Positions 1 through 11,459 of a stretch of DNA of 63,061 nucleotides are shown here, piece after piece. A program made the translations under genes and the position numbers. Within the stretch, counting starts at the first letter, position 1, and each line of letters opens with the position of its first letter. The stretch comes from Phoronis australis. Lineage: Eukaryota; Phoronida; Phoronidae. The stretch covers positions 739,565 through 802,625 of the forward strand of contig NMRA01000078.1 of assembly GCA_002633005.1 (NCBI GenBank), in the 5' to 3' direction. Below the pieces are notes generated by a model, which was given only the letters and a program-made list of their open reading frames with translations, had not been told where the DNA came from and searched no databases.

Positions 1-205
1 AACTAAAATTGCCACTAGGGGGCACATCGGTAGTCGGATCCGTCCGAAAGTTCGCACATGCCGTCCCATTCATGAATGGAACATATGTGCCAAATTTCAT
101 GAACGTATGTCAAAGGGTTTTGGAGATAGAGCAGCGGACGCCGGACGCCGGACGGACAGAGATGACGGCATAATGCGTCCACATATAAATATGTGGGCGC
201 ATAAT
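1..205 (+). repeat. Fragment of the 'gccactaggggg' repeat family
   Basis: The stretch opens with a gccactagggggcac motif and closes with cacatataaatatgtgggcg, followed by cataa. Both ends recur in the third unit of the array at 5124-6460 (6166 and 6434-6459). It is a partial dispersed copy of that family, truncated by the window edge. The open frame on the minus strand here lies inside repeat sequence and is not taken as a gene. Confidence 0.6.
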
Positions 206-208
206 GAA

Positions 209-925
209 TAAGTACAAGTCGCATGGCACCTTTTGCCGTTTGTGGATCAAAAGGGAAAATCAATAATTTTACAATGGGATCTTGAATTGCGCCCCCGTTA
301 AACACAATCATTCAATCCCTAATCCCCTTCCGTACCTCGTTTCTGCCTGGTTATCTGAAAATGCATATAAACTTAATACTGCCGGGGATCAGGCAACGAC
401 CTCGATACGAATTTTCTAAAATGGGAAAGCGCCAAGGCTCGCTAATGAAGTAAGAAACAATAAGATTTTTGCTTCATTCATTTCATTGTGTCCGAGTTTA
501 CACAAGACATTTTGAATTATACTGCAGGGCGTGACATCCAACTGTTTCATCAACCATAGCCCTGCGCCAAAATGACGATATTGAATGTTGACCAGTCTCA
601 GATTCGTCTGTATTATACATCGTCTGCTACGCCGGCCAATGCCAATCCACTATCACTGATTTATGTTCAGCAAGACGATATCAACAGAAGTTTCATTACA
701 CGAATTAGTTTATTACGTCTACAAAGTTCAAATATTTTTGTTCTATGTTCGTCACTTTGTGGATAATTGAATTTTAACACTGTTTTTATGTACTCTAGAT
801 CAGAGTCTAGTGCGACAGAGATCACACTATGCCAGACACTTCATTGCCAATTTGTTTTGCGAAGTGTCCTTTACCCAGCTACTTCCACTACAAGATGCTC
901 AGGTTAAGGTCACGTCTATGATGAG
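209..925 (+). repeat. Dispersed repeat family D, copy 1
   Basis: About 720 bp matching 16058-16750 in the same orientation and order. Shared blocks include a start at aagtacaagtc, the run ccgtacctcgttt, the run gcgccaaaatgac, and an end at cactacaagatgctc. The copies differ by many substitutions and small indels, so this is an old interspersed element. No terminal inverted repeat or coding capacity was recognised. Confidence 0.7.
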
Positions 926-1744
926 CAAACTGCACCCAATTACCGATAAATCTAATTTTCAAATTTTGCCTGTAGAAGATCTCCCAACCCCACCCGGGTT
1001 CCGCATCCCCGTCGAGCATTCACCACCACGTTCCTTTCAAAACCCAGGCAATAGAGGGATCCCACTTCTCATATTCGCGTGCGGCAATGGGCTTTGCACC
1101 CCATTTTGGCCATTCACCACCATGCTCCTTTCAAAACCCAGGGGAAACACTATTAATGAGCATAGCATCTTTAAATTAGCTTGCTTGCTGCCACCACTGA
1201 GATTGCGAGTTCAAATCCGTGTCGCTTCAAAAGTGCCAAAAATGGTGCTACAAAATTTAAGCTGGTGAGGGTTCCCAGACAAGTGCTTTGTAGTGACCTG
1301 TGAGTAATCGAGAGAAACAAATAAGCACAAGAGAATCAAACACATGTCCTTAAAGTTAGTGTTGATAAACTAAGTACAACACGTTGTGAAAGAGGGACTT
1401 CGGGGATTAAAACTAAACATGCTATTAACGAAAGTTTGCAGAAGCTTGTCTATCAAAAAGCGAAAAAGTTAAATCCAACATCAGTCTTGACTGTCTTGTT
1501 AAGCAACTCTATCCTTGACATCATCAATTTAATGTATTTCGACCGTCCCAAGTAGGTGAATTGACTATTCCAGAAACAGTACTGGGATAATGGAGGCCAA
1601 TTCCTCTTAATTATTTGGTGCTTGTTTTACACTGAATCTTGAACTGGGGTTTGCCAGATTATAAATCTACAATGTGATGTCACATATTAAACATATGGTG
1701 GTGTTGGTTGATGGTTTAATACTACCAGTATAGGAAACCACTTG
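926..1744. other. No recognisable gene
   Basis: AT-rich sequence. The open frame reaching 1268 begins inside repeat family D and has no protein-like features. Confidence 0.5.
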
Positions 1745-2229
1745 GAGACTCATGATGGCATTACGTGGCCAACTACATATCATCAGTGCATGTATTGACA
1801 CCACCCCGAGCTTCATGATGGCATAATGTGGTTGACTTCACAGCATCAGTACATGTATCGACTCCACCCTGAACCTCGTGATGGCATAATGTGGTTGACT
1901 TCACACCATCAGTGCATGTATTGCCACCATCCTGAACCTCATGATGGCATAATGTGGTTGACTTCACAGCATCAGTACACGTATCGACACCACCCTGAAC
2001 CTCATGATGGCATAATGTGGTTGACTTCACAGCAACAGTACATGTATTGACACCACCATGAGCCTCATGATGGCATAATGTGGTTGACTTCATACCATTA
2101 GTACATGTATTGACACCACCCTGAACCTCATGATGCCATAATGTGGTTGACTTCATACCATCAGTACATGTATTGACACCACCCTGAGCCTCAAGGTGGG
2201 AGTAGCTGGCTGACTTCACACTCACAGTA
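1745..2229. repeat. 63-bp minisatellite, about 7.5 units
   Basis: The phrase catcag(t/c)acatgtattgac recurs at 1781, 1844, 1907 and 1970 and onward, exactly 63 bp apart. Between the repeats runs catgatggcataatgtggttg. Because 63 is a multiple of three, frames stay open across the array on both strands; the longest is on the minus strand (1773-2270), a 21-residue repeat containing the phrase KSTTLCHHE. I see no splice context or signal peptide, so I class it as a minisatellite, with an expressed repeat protein as the less likely alternative. Confidence 0.85.
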
Positions 2230-2789
2230 CACCTGATCTTCACTTCAGCCTGTACCCCTAAGATGAGCATGCTGTGTTTCCCTTACCTATATCCCTCTCA
2301 CTCCGCTCAAGTATCTTCCTTGATAATGCACCCCTGAAGACCCTCCGTAAAAGTCCATCTTCTGATTCACTTCCTACAACTGCATTATTCAAGACACCTA
2401 CAACAAATTAGATCGATTTACATCATGATATACACACGAAAATGAAATTCAAGAACACAGTTGCCTTTTACCCCACTGGCAGTAAGATGACTAGAATCTC
2501 GCATTTTTGGAAGTCCTGTGTTTTATAAAATGTGCCCAGGGGGCGCAATATGCCTTTATATTTTTATGCGGTAATGGCACAAAAGCGCACCCCAAGAATA
2601 TCCCTGCATCTATGCTGAAAACTGAAAATTTGAGGGGCTGAAAAACAATACAGGCCAACCGTATAGGGACAAATTGATCCCAAAAAGTAATGACAGTACA
2701 CCATGGCCATAGTCAGAGCTTTCACTCTTGATCTAAAGTAAAAGCGGAATTACAAGGAAATTTACCAGTAAAAATTCTTCAGTTAGTTG

Positions 2790-2940
2790 CACAATATCAC
2801 AGGCACATTTCATTTCATTAAATTTCTCATCAAAAATATTTTTTTCAGTAAAAATTTACTTTGCTTTTAGCATGGTGTGTATGGTGTATTCGTTACCAAA
2901 CAACATTTGGTAAAATTTAGAGCGTTAGCAAATGTCCTCT
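2790..2940 (+). repeat. Dispersed repeat family E, copy 1
   Basis: Matches 32050-32185 in the same orientation. Both copies share aaatttctcaacaaaaat-like and aaaatttact(t/g) blocks and end in the palindrome-like taccaaacaacatttggta. Confidence 0.55.
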
Positions 2941-3146
2941 GAATTCGGCCACCTAAGCGATTCCGTATTAAGAATTTTCACGCCATAATAGTCATTACAG
3001 GTCACCTTTGCTGATAACAGAATTAGCCACTATGGCGGCAAAACTGTATTTTGTTTGATTTAACTTAAGTCATGTACTGTAATCTCATTTTGAACTATGA
3101 CAAAAATAATAACTGTACGTAATGTTTAATATTTGACCACACATCA

Positions 3147-3635
3147 GGCCTTTATGCAGCATATGTCCCGGGTGTCCAAATGGACGCCCTAGCACTAATA
3201 TGGACGTCCTTGCCAGGGCGCCCAATGCATCACTTGGACCCCACTATTAACAGGAACCTTTCAAGTTTGGACACACACACAAATTGTAATGATTACTGTG
3301 AAGCCTATGAAGAGTCATAATGGTGGCTCTTTTTTCAAAGCAGGAAGAAATATAAAGTAAATACTTTGTATATACAATGTTGCTATGCTCACACTTGGTT
3401 GATAGCATTGTAAGTCTTGGTCTGCACAGTTTTTTAGTAAAAATGCTCACTACAGAAGGCTGTTTTGAAAACTTAAATGTAAAAACCTTGGTCTATGCAT
3501 TTTTTGTAAAAAAATCTGTGTGTTTGGGGGGATTGCTGGGGGTGGGGGGTTACGCGTCGTAATCGTGGACGCCCTGGAATTAATCGGGAATCCCATTGTG
3601 GACACCCTATTTTCGACATCCTGGATAAAGGCCTG
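3147..3635. mobile_element. MITE-like element with imperfect TIRs
   Basis: The left end reads aggcctttatgcagcatatg and then gggtgtcca. The reverse complement of the right end reads aggcctttatccaggatgtc and then gggtgtcca. This gives imperfect terminal inverted repeats of about 45 bp around a 490-bp body. Interior G-rich patches lie at 3526-3550. No clear target-site duplication and no transposase, so it is non-autonomous. Confidence 0.55.
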
Positions 3636-3639
3636 CGAC

Positions 3640-4917
3640 ACAACATAATGCTTAGTTAATTGTAGAACCAGTACACATACATCTTATCAAAATCAAAATT
3701 TACCAACAAAAATAAATATCAGGAAAATTGTACATTGCTTGTTTGAATGGAATTACTGTCATAGGGCAACACTAAAGTAAACATCTTTCATTATTGCATA
3801 CTTCAGCAAGGTATTCTCAGACTCTGGCTAATAGACCTAGGGGTTCTACCAGAGATGAGGAATACAGGGTATGCTTCTCAGAAGAGCGACTTTTTCACCA
3901 CCTGTTTCTATACAAAGGCTGGCTTTTTAAAAACAATCTTGTAACTCCTGTCAGAAATAGTCCAGTACACTCCTTGCTTATGGATAATTGACAATGACAA
4001 CAGTATGAATGGGGTGAAACAATTGAAGTATTTCACTACATTCTGCTTTAGGCCAGCCAGCAAGCACTGTGAACCACATCCCATCTGACAGGTGTCGACT
4101 TAACACAAGTGTTTATTCAGAAAACAATATCAAATGCACAATTAACAACTGGTATTATTGTAAGCCTGTGGCCCAACCAAGATTCAACATGGATGCCTTA
4201 TGTTCCCTTGTGGATGACATGAAGTTCACAGCTGGGTCATCACCATCGACAACAGTTTTAGGGATCAGACTACTGACGCCAGGCTGCTCTGAAAAATGCT
4301 GCGACTAGTACATAGAGACCCCCCCCCCCTGGCTTTCTCAAAAAAGAAAAATTGTCAGAATTCATCGAATCGGACTTCTCTCAAGGAGCTAGACATTTCA
4401 TTAGTCCATATTTCATAAGATGTGCAAAAATGATTTTAATTATCAACTTACATATATTGTGGCCACAAATCAATCAACGATCATTTTGTAGTAGACGTGT
4501 TCAGGTGGTTATTCAATCTCTCTCAAGGTGGCACTGTTCACTTTCTGGTTTTCAGAAACAGCAGATAGGGCGTGTATCGTACTTACGCAGAAAATGTAAG
4601 GCAATTCCCAAATCATTTTTATGTTTTGATCACTTTGAAAAAGTAAAACGGAATTTGATAAGTTATAATTTGGAACTTTACACAGGATCTTGTGAATTTC
4701 CACCCCCACTGCAGTACAATTATTAGAAAACTTCCACTGATAAGCGACCCTTGCTTGCATACCAAACCAAGTTCAGTCGGTGAGACCACTGGATATGACA
4801 CACAGCATGAAACAGAAAATGAATGTCCCACCACTATATATGTAGCATTGGAGCTCCGAGCATTATGTAAAATACATATATTTCACTGACGGTTCCAGAA
4901 ACATATTTGCGAAATGT
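3640..4917. other. No confirmed gene
   Basis: AT-rich region with short open frames only. One plus frame (about 4039-4308) follows a possible acceptor tttag and is Cys-rich towards both ends. It has no donor-matched partner and resembles no family I know. A C9-10 homopolymer lies at 4321-4330. Confidence 0.4.
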
Positions 4918-5050
4918 ATTATTAAGGGGAAATCAAAAATTGGTTGGACTTCACAAACAGTCGGCTGGACTGCAAATTCAAATGGCCAATGACGAAACGT
5001 GTTGTCCGGACTTCAAAACACGATGGCCTCACCAAAAAAAAACAAGACCG
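4918..5050 (+). repeat. Degenerate 21-bp repeat, left arm of an inverted pair
   Basis: Contains imperfect 21-bp units built on ttggttggacttca and ctggactgcaaattcaaatg. The same repeat lies inverted at 6570-6800. Both translate to a similar phrase (R-x-NQ-x-LVGLH). The two arms flank the tandem array at 5124-6460. Confidence 0.5.
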
Positions 5051-5123
5051 ACGCTGAGCGTTGAAATGCGCCCACAAATGCATCCCAAATGGTGTGCTTT
5101 TAGGATTGTTTATTTGTATCATC

Positions 5124-6460
5124 AAAATGGCCACTAGATGGCGCAAAATACACCAAATCCGTTTGAAAACCAGAAAATGTCATCGTTTCTTTAAAAGAAA
5201 GCCACTTACCAAATTTCATTAAAATTCGTCAAGGAACTTCAGAGAAACAGAGGAAAACGAAAAAAAAAAGAAATTGCCACTAGGGGACAGTGTTGCTCGG
5301 ATCCGTAAAAAGCCGTCGTCTTCTCTTGTTAACTTCATATAAATACACGTGATAAATTTAATAAAGATTCTGCAGAGGGCTTAGGAGATACAGGTATGGG
5401 TGCAAAAAACGCCACTAGGAGGCGCCACGTTATCGAAGTCATCGGAAAATCATCGTCAACTGTCCCATTCATAACAACGAACATCCGTGCCAACTTTCAC
5501 AATCATCCTTAAAGTGGTTTTGTTGACAGAGGGACGGACGCCAAAAAAACAGACTCGAAAACAACAAAAATGGCCACTAGTTGGCGCAAACTAGGTCTAA
5601 TCCATCTGAAAACGGGAGGAAAGCGTCATCTCACTAATAAATGTCTATGTGTCAAATTTTGTAGAAATCCGTTGAGGACCTTTGAAGATACAGAGGTACA
5701 CGTAAAAAACTAAAATTGTCACTAGGGGGCACACCGGTACACCGATCTGTCCGAAAGTTGTCGCCGTCCGTTGTCAACTTCATATAAATAAATTAGCTAA
5801 ATTTAATAAAGATCCTGTAAAACATTTAGGAGATATAGCCATGGGCGCAAAAACAAACAAAACTGCCGCTAGGAGGCGCCACAGTAGTCGAAGTCGTCAG
5901 AAAATCATCGTCAATTGTCTTCATCATAGTACAAACAAACATGCCAATTTTCACAATCATCCTTAGAGTGGTTTGGTTGTTAGAGGGGCGGACGGCAAAA
6001 AACAGACTCGAAAATAGTAAAAATGGCCACTAGATGGCGCAAAGTGTCTCAAATACATCCGAAAACAGGAGGATAGCGTCAACTCGTTAAGATGCCTATG
6101 TGCCAAAATTTCATGAAAATCAGTAGAGGATGTTTGAAGATAGAGGCGAACGTAAAAAACTAAAATTGCCACTAGGGGGCACAGCAGTATTCGGGAGCCG
6201 TATTTGGGAGCGGTATTCGGGAGTGGTATTCGGGAGCGGTATTCGGGAGCGGTATTCGGGAGCGGTATTCGGGAGCGGTATTCGGGAGCGGTATTCAGGT
6301 CCGTCCGAAACTCGTCGCACTCTGTCGTCAACCCCATAGGAACACACCTGCCAAATTTCAATAAGATCCTGCAAGGGGAGATATACAGCCGCGGACACCG
6401 GACGCCCAGACTGAGATGACGGCAATATGCGACCACATATAAATATGTGGGCGCATAAAA
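5124..6460 (+). repeat. Higher-order tandem array, ~450-bp units of three sub-repeats
   Basis: Each unit holds up to three related ~150-bp sub-repeats: A (tggccactaga/ttggcgc), B (gccactagggg-cac) and C (gccactaggaggcgccac). A starts at 5128, 5571 and 6024, giving spacings of 443 and 453 bp. Shared phrases include aatttaataaagatcctg and ggagatacag. The third unit lacks C, carries a 13-bp minisatellite inside B, and ends with the cacatataaatatgtgggcg terminus also seen at 180-204. No coding capacity. Confidence 0.75.
6187..6298 (+). repeat. 13-bp minisatellite (ggtattcgggagc)
   Basis: About 8.5 copies of a 13-bp unit, the central ones identical, lie inside sub-repeat B of the third array unit. 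The open frames through it on both strands are repeat artefacts. Confidence 0.9.
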
Positions 6461-6569
6461 ACTAGTTAGCTAGACCCAAAACCCGATCACCGGTGCTATA
6501 ACCAGTTGGCCGGTGATTAAACAAAATGGGGACTTGCTATGAATGTCTCAAAGTATTCAAGAGACACCT

Positions 6570-6800
6570 AGTGTTTATTTTTCATACCAGTCCATTTTAC
6601 TCAAAATAGGCGATTTGTTTAGGTCTGGCCAACAAATTTTTTGGGGTACCGCCATCTGGTTTTGAGGAGCCTGCCAACCTGTCTCAAGGTCCGACCACCA
6701 AGTTAGAACACCAGCCATTGCGTTTTGCTGTCCAGCCAGCTGGTTTTGAAGGGCAGGCAAGTGGTTATGAAGTCCAACCAATTGTTGATTCTCCCTAAAA
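6570..6800 (-). repeat. Degenerate 21-bp repeat, right arm of the inverted pair
   Basis: On the minus strand, 21-bp units of the form ctggctggacttcaaaaccag repeat imperfectly about ten times. They encode heptad-like LAGLQNQ variants. It is inverted relative to 4918-5050, so the array between may belong to one ~1.9-kb composite element. Confidence 0.5.
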
Positions 6801-6829
6801 ATTGCCAAAATAACTTTAGTCTTTTTCAA

Positions 6830-7535
6830 TAGCTTCTAACACTATTGTGAATGATCACAATTTTTCAAAATACGATGCATTAGTAGCTTCAGTACAGAAC
6901 TTGAAAATGCCACTGCACCAGTATTTTTGCCACCATTTATCGGTTATAAAAAAATATGAAAGGAAAAATGCATCTATCCATCACGCTGTGCCCTCCTAAG
7001 TAAGTGATTTTACAGCAAGGATAATTTAGAGACTTAAACACATCCCAAGCATATACGCTTTTCTTCAGTAGAAGCACATTTTATATTAGGGTTAACACAC
7101 CTTCTCTGAAAAAATTCTTCCAGTGTTTATTTCCAGACAATCCCACACTAAATCAGACCACCTCACCCCAGTTAGTAGAGAACAGTTTCACTTCCTATTA
7201 CGCAGGACCGAACCTAAAAAACTCTCCAACAATAAAAAACAGCATAAAAAATGTTGTTATGACAACTCTAGGAATGGCTACCTAAAGTGCATGAATTTCA
7301 TAATAGGCCGAGAGCATAATTCTGGCATAAAAATTTACTTCCTGAACAAGAAGAGACAAAAGCTGATTTAATTAGAAGCTGAAAGGAGTTCTAAAATATT
7401 ATGGAGCACCCTAAAATGTTTGAACTATCAGGTCAAATGCCGAACTTGTACACTATGGTGAATTGGGCTGTACACCAGAGCGGTACATTCCTTTCAGTAG
7501 CCTTGTAACATAGTCCCAAGGTGCAATAGGCATTT
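6830..7535. other. No recognisable gene
   Basis: AT-rich sequence. A short plus-strand open frame (7123-7371) resembles no known protein. Confidence 0.4.
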
Positions 7536-8905
7536 ACCGTATTCGTCCTAATAAGCGCCCATGCCCCTAAAAATGCCCCCACACGTTTTCAGACTTCGCT
7601 AAAAAAAGTGCCCAGTTCATGAACTTGTACATGCGAAAAATGCCTTACCTACAGTTCTAAAATTCTACTATAACGAATTCCAATTTATCAATAAGATCCG
7701 AATGTCCTGAAAAAATCATTGTGCGCGGAACTTATAGACCATGAACCTTGCCGCTTTGTCGCTATTTAGCCGTGACTACACACTTCAAACTTTCACCATA
7801 CTTCAAAAACGATGGTTAAGTTTTTCTGATCTTGCGTGTAACATGCCCCACCACGGTCAGGCCTTTCAGAACAGACGCAGCGTACTGGTCAACGGGATTG
7901 TATTGAATCTTTCCCATACAGATTTTTCCCCCTCAACAGGAAACCAAATTTATATGCACATGAAGACTACAAAAATTTGACCGTTGTTAAAAGCACGTGG
8001 CCAAGAAGCATGCACTACATACATGCACCTGTCATCGAATTTAATAGTCTACGGAAACTATCAATTCATGAAACCAGGGTAGAATAGCATCGGCAAGAAA
8101 TAAATATTGGTACTAATTTCCGTAAGTTTCTAATACCATAAAAAACTTTTGTGTTATTTTGAAGAATATTTATTTTAATAAATCACAACTGCTATTTTTA
8201 AAGCCAAAATGACCCAGCGATAGCGAACACTTTCGCACCCGAAAATAATTGTTAGACTGTCACACATCCAGTCACTCAGTGACTCAATGACATTTGATAT
8301 CGGCCTTACCGAGCAGATGAGACCAGCAAGTGCTAAATAAAACATGTTCTGCTTTAATACTTTTGTTAATTTCTTTAGATAAAATGCACATCGTTTACCC
8401 AGACAAATGAACTCTATGACAAGCACGCGCTCGCTCAAAACATGCAGACAAACTAACGTCACGTGACAACAACATGCATAATCATCCACAGATTTTTCTC
8501 GTATTGCGGAGTACACTCTAGTGCAGATTTGGACTTACCGGTAATCTGCAGTTAATCCCAATTCCGCAAAAATCACAGGGACGCTATTTTGAAAACTCAA
8601 GGACTTCAGATAATTTGTTGAATCGAAACTGTATTTTTATTCAGCCAGGCTGCAACGCATCAGTCGACAAGTTTTCACCCTGGGATTTCAGCACAATTTT
8701 CAGAAAAATGATCATAATTTAACAACGAAGTTTGATAGAAATGCACAAAAATTTTGAAGAAAGTCTATTATACAGATACGTCACAGAGCGTAAATTTTGA
8801 TGAATCCTAGCTTACGATTTCATCCGTTTCAAAGACCGGGTTTCAGCCATCTTAGGCTACAATAAGCGTCTACCTCCTTGAAACAAATATGGTAGTTGAA
8901 AGGGG
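7536..8905 (+). mobile_element. Non-autonomous TIR transposon, copy 1
   Basis: The left end is ttaccgtattcgtcctaata followed by agcgccc. Its inverted counterpart closes copy 2 at about 11430-11458. The body matches 10226-11458 over >1.1 kb, including gcacgtggcca(a/g)gaagc, tcacgtgacaacaacatg and gaccgggtttca. The right end decays around aataagcgtctacc. Open frames inside are short and not conserved between copies. Confidence 0.65.
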
Positions 8906-9277
8906 AAAGTATTTATTCTAAGAGAAACAGTTTTTCTTCTTCAGCATTCCCATGATGGGTGAGATGTATGCATGTCTGGTTCTCTTCTGCAGGGTAGGTG
9001 GTACAGGTACAGTAGGTCTGCCCACTGTCTAGCCGACATGTTCCGTCTTCGTCCTCTTCATGGCAGCACATGGTTATATCATTGGAGTGGCCTTCTCCTA
9101 GACTGGTTGTCTTCCATGGCTGATGAGCCCAGTCTGCCCAGGTTTTAATGTGAGAGTTGTCCTTCTCGTAGGTGACAGGAGCAATGTTTTTACAGGGTAA
9201 GGGAGTTGTTCTTACGCCCAACCCTAGCGTGACCCCAGGGAGTGTTTGGGGTGAATTTCGTCTGAACTCCACCTTTC

Positions 9278-9610
9278 GACCTGCCCGGCATGGGTAGCCC
9301 TGCCAGGAGTTTTAAACTCCCGCCGGGAAAGCTCTAGAGGTCACGGAGATACGCAAGCTGTTCCGCCACGACAAGGCATACACCCCAGTAAAAAGTGAGA
9401 TTACTACAGTATTCACTTCAAGTGGGGCAAAGGGCAAACTGCAGCAGTACAACATGATGTACTCTCTATTTAATAGTCCGACTGTGCTGTGCTGTGTTTG
9501 AAGAGGCTCAGGTTTGCTCCGCGAAAGTGGATGAAAGAACAGGAGCAAAACCTGGTGACAAAACTGATACCCAGTGACGACTGGCATGTCAAATTGTGGA
9601 ATAAGTATTG
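9278..9610. other. No recognisable gene
   Basis: Short open frames on both strands; nothing resembling a known domain. Confidence 0.35.
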
Positions 9611-9614
9611 TAGT

Positions 9615-9750
9615 GCAGGGCTCGACATAACGAGCTGCAGGTCGCATTTGCCACCTGAAATTTGGAAATGCGAGCTGAGATTTTTGTCAGCTCGTATAAA
9701 GTCGCAAAATGCGACCTGGAATTTCCAACGAATGCGAGCTGAGTTTTTAC
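9615..9750. repeat. Palindromic 'gcgacc' repeat, copy 1
   Basis: Contains alternating gcgacct / aggtcgca and gcgagctga / cagctcg motifs in both orientations, so it can fold on itself. Related palindromic stretches lie at 12905-13110, 27160-27290 and 35840-35930. Confidence 0.45.
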
Positions 9751-10025
9751 ACTTCTCAACAGATACCCGGCAAATACGAATCAGGTCTTGTTAATCCGAC
9801 TGTTATTTGGTTGTTGCCAAATAGAAGTTCAAAAGAACACTAACCGAGAACTGCCCTCCCGATGACTTGTAAGCATGTCGCGTGAACATGGGATATACAG
9901 AATCGATCTTTGACGCGTTTCATTGGCTAACACTTTCGGCCACTTTTGTAAATTCCCGGATTCGCGGAAGAAAGTTTCGGGCCACTGCTTAACACGTGAT
10001 AAAACTTCACAAAACAACGGTGTTT

Positions 10026-10224
10026 NNNNNNNNNNNNNNNNNNNNNNNNNNNNNNNNNNNNNNNNNNNNNNNNNNNNNNNNNNNNNNNNNNNNNNNNNNN
10101 NNNNNNNNNNNNNNNNNNNNNNNNNNNNNNNNNNNNNNNNNNNNNNNNNNNNNNNNNNNNNNNNNNNNNNNNNNNNNNNNNNNNNNNNNNNNNNNNNNNN
10201 NNNNNNNNNNNNNNNNNNNNNNNN
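10026..10224. other. Assembly gap (199 n)
   Basis: Run of undetermined bases. It hides the left end of the second TIR transposon copy. Open frames spanning it are meaningless. Confidence 0.99.
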
Positions 10225-10225
10225 A

Positions 10226-11458
10226 AAAAAATTTTGCACGGGTCTTCTAGACCACCAGCGGCACTGCTACGTTTGTATTTAGCCGTGACAAAGTAACGCA
10301 GCGCTTCAAAAAGAACGCAACAGGGTTGCTACGCTCTCGCGACGACCGTGTCCCATGGTCTGACCTTTCAGTAGACACATCGACTGTCTCATGAATAAAA
10401 ATAACTCGGTGTTAAACGCACGTGGCCAGGAAGCGCGCGCTACATAACCTGTCATCAAAGACATTAGTTGGCGGGAACTATCCATTCATGAAGCGGCAAG
10501 CATAGCATCGATAAGAAACGAATATTGGAACTAATTTCCGACAATTTCTAATACTATAAACATGTTTGCGTTATTTTTGAGATGGATTGTTTGATTAACC
10601 ATAATTGGTGTTATTAAGCCGAATATCCGATAAAATGACAACTGACAGTGAATGGTTACACACCCTTACACCGAAAAATAAGTGTCAGATAGTTACGTAC
10701 GCATTCAGCTACACGGCGACTAATATGGGCCTTGCCGAGACAAATGTCTAAAGTTTTTAGCACGAGACCGGCAAGTGGTGAATGAAACACGCTCTGGTTT
10801 AGGCCTACTGCTTGTGTAAATTTCTTTAGACGCATTTAGCTAGTTAGATTGCGTGGCTCTGGCCGAAAGACAGTCTCTGCTTTGGCAAATGAACTCTGGT
10901 GACACGCACGCGCTCGCTTACTCGCCGACGAACTTCAAAACAAACGTCACGTGACAACAACATGTGTGTTCGTCCAGGCATTTTTCTCGCCGTGTTGCCG
11001 CTCATACTTGTAGATGGCACGTTGCACAGATTTATACTTAAACCTGCCGTTAATCCAGACTCCACGGGAACTTAAAAACCTTAGAGACGCTACTTATAAA
11101 ACTTAATGAGGATTTCAGGTAATTATCGAAACCATTTTTATTCAAGCATTGAAGTCGCCATATCGAAGACGGCGATTTCGAAGTAGTCAGTTGGCGAGTT
11201 TTCGCCCTGGGATTTCAGCACAATTTTCTGTAAAATGATCGTAATTTAGCAGCAAAGTTTGACAGCAATGCACCACAGTTTTGTTGAAAGTCTTTCATAG
11301 GTTACATATACGTCACAGAGCGCAAATTTGATGAATCTTAGCTTCCGATTTCACCCGTTTCGGAGACCGGGTTTCAACCGCCTTGGGTTATAATAAGCGC
11401 CCCCCTGAACCGAACTTTTCTAAGCGCCCTGGGCGGTTATTACGGCGAATACGGTATA
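10226..11458 (+). mobile_element. Non-autonomous TIR transposon, copy 2
   Basis: Homologous to 7536-8905 along its length and ends with gggcggttattacggcgaat followed by acggta. That is the inverted complement of the left terminus of copy 1, so the family's TIR is about 26 bp. The left terminus lies in the gap. No transposase. Confidence 0.65.
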
Positions 11459-11459
11459 T

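Noticed and set aside
4352-4726. 124-codon plus-strand frame
   Set aside because: No recognisable domain and no splice or promoter context; overlapped by equally long frames on the other strand.
8913-9272. 119-codon minus-strand frame rich in Cys and acidic residues
   Set aside because: No family resemblance, no convincing splice sites or signal peptide; not counted as a gene, though an isolated exon is possible.
9829-10282. Three frames on both strands across 10026-10224
   Set aside because: They read through undetermined bases.
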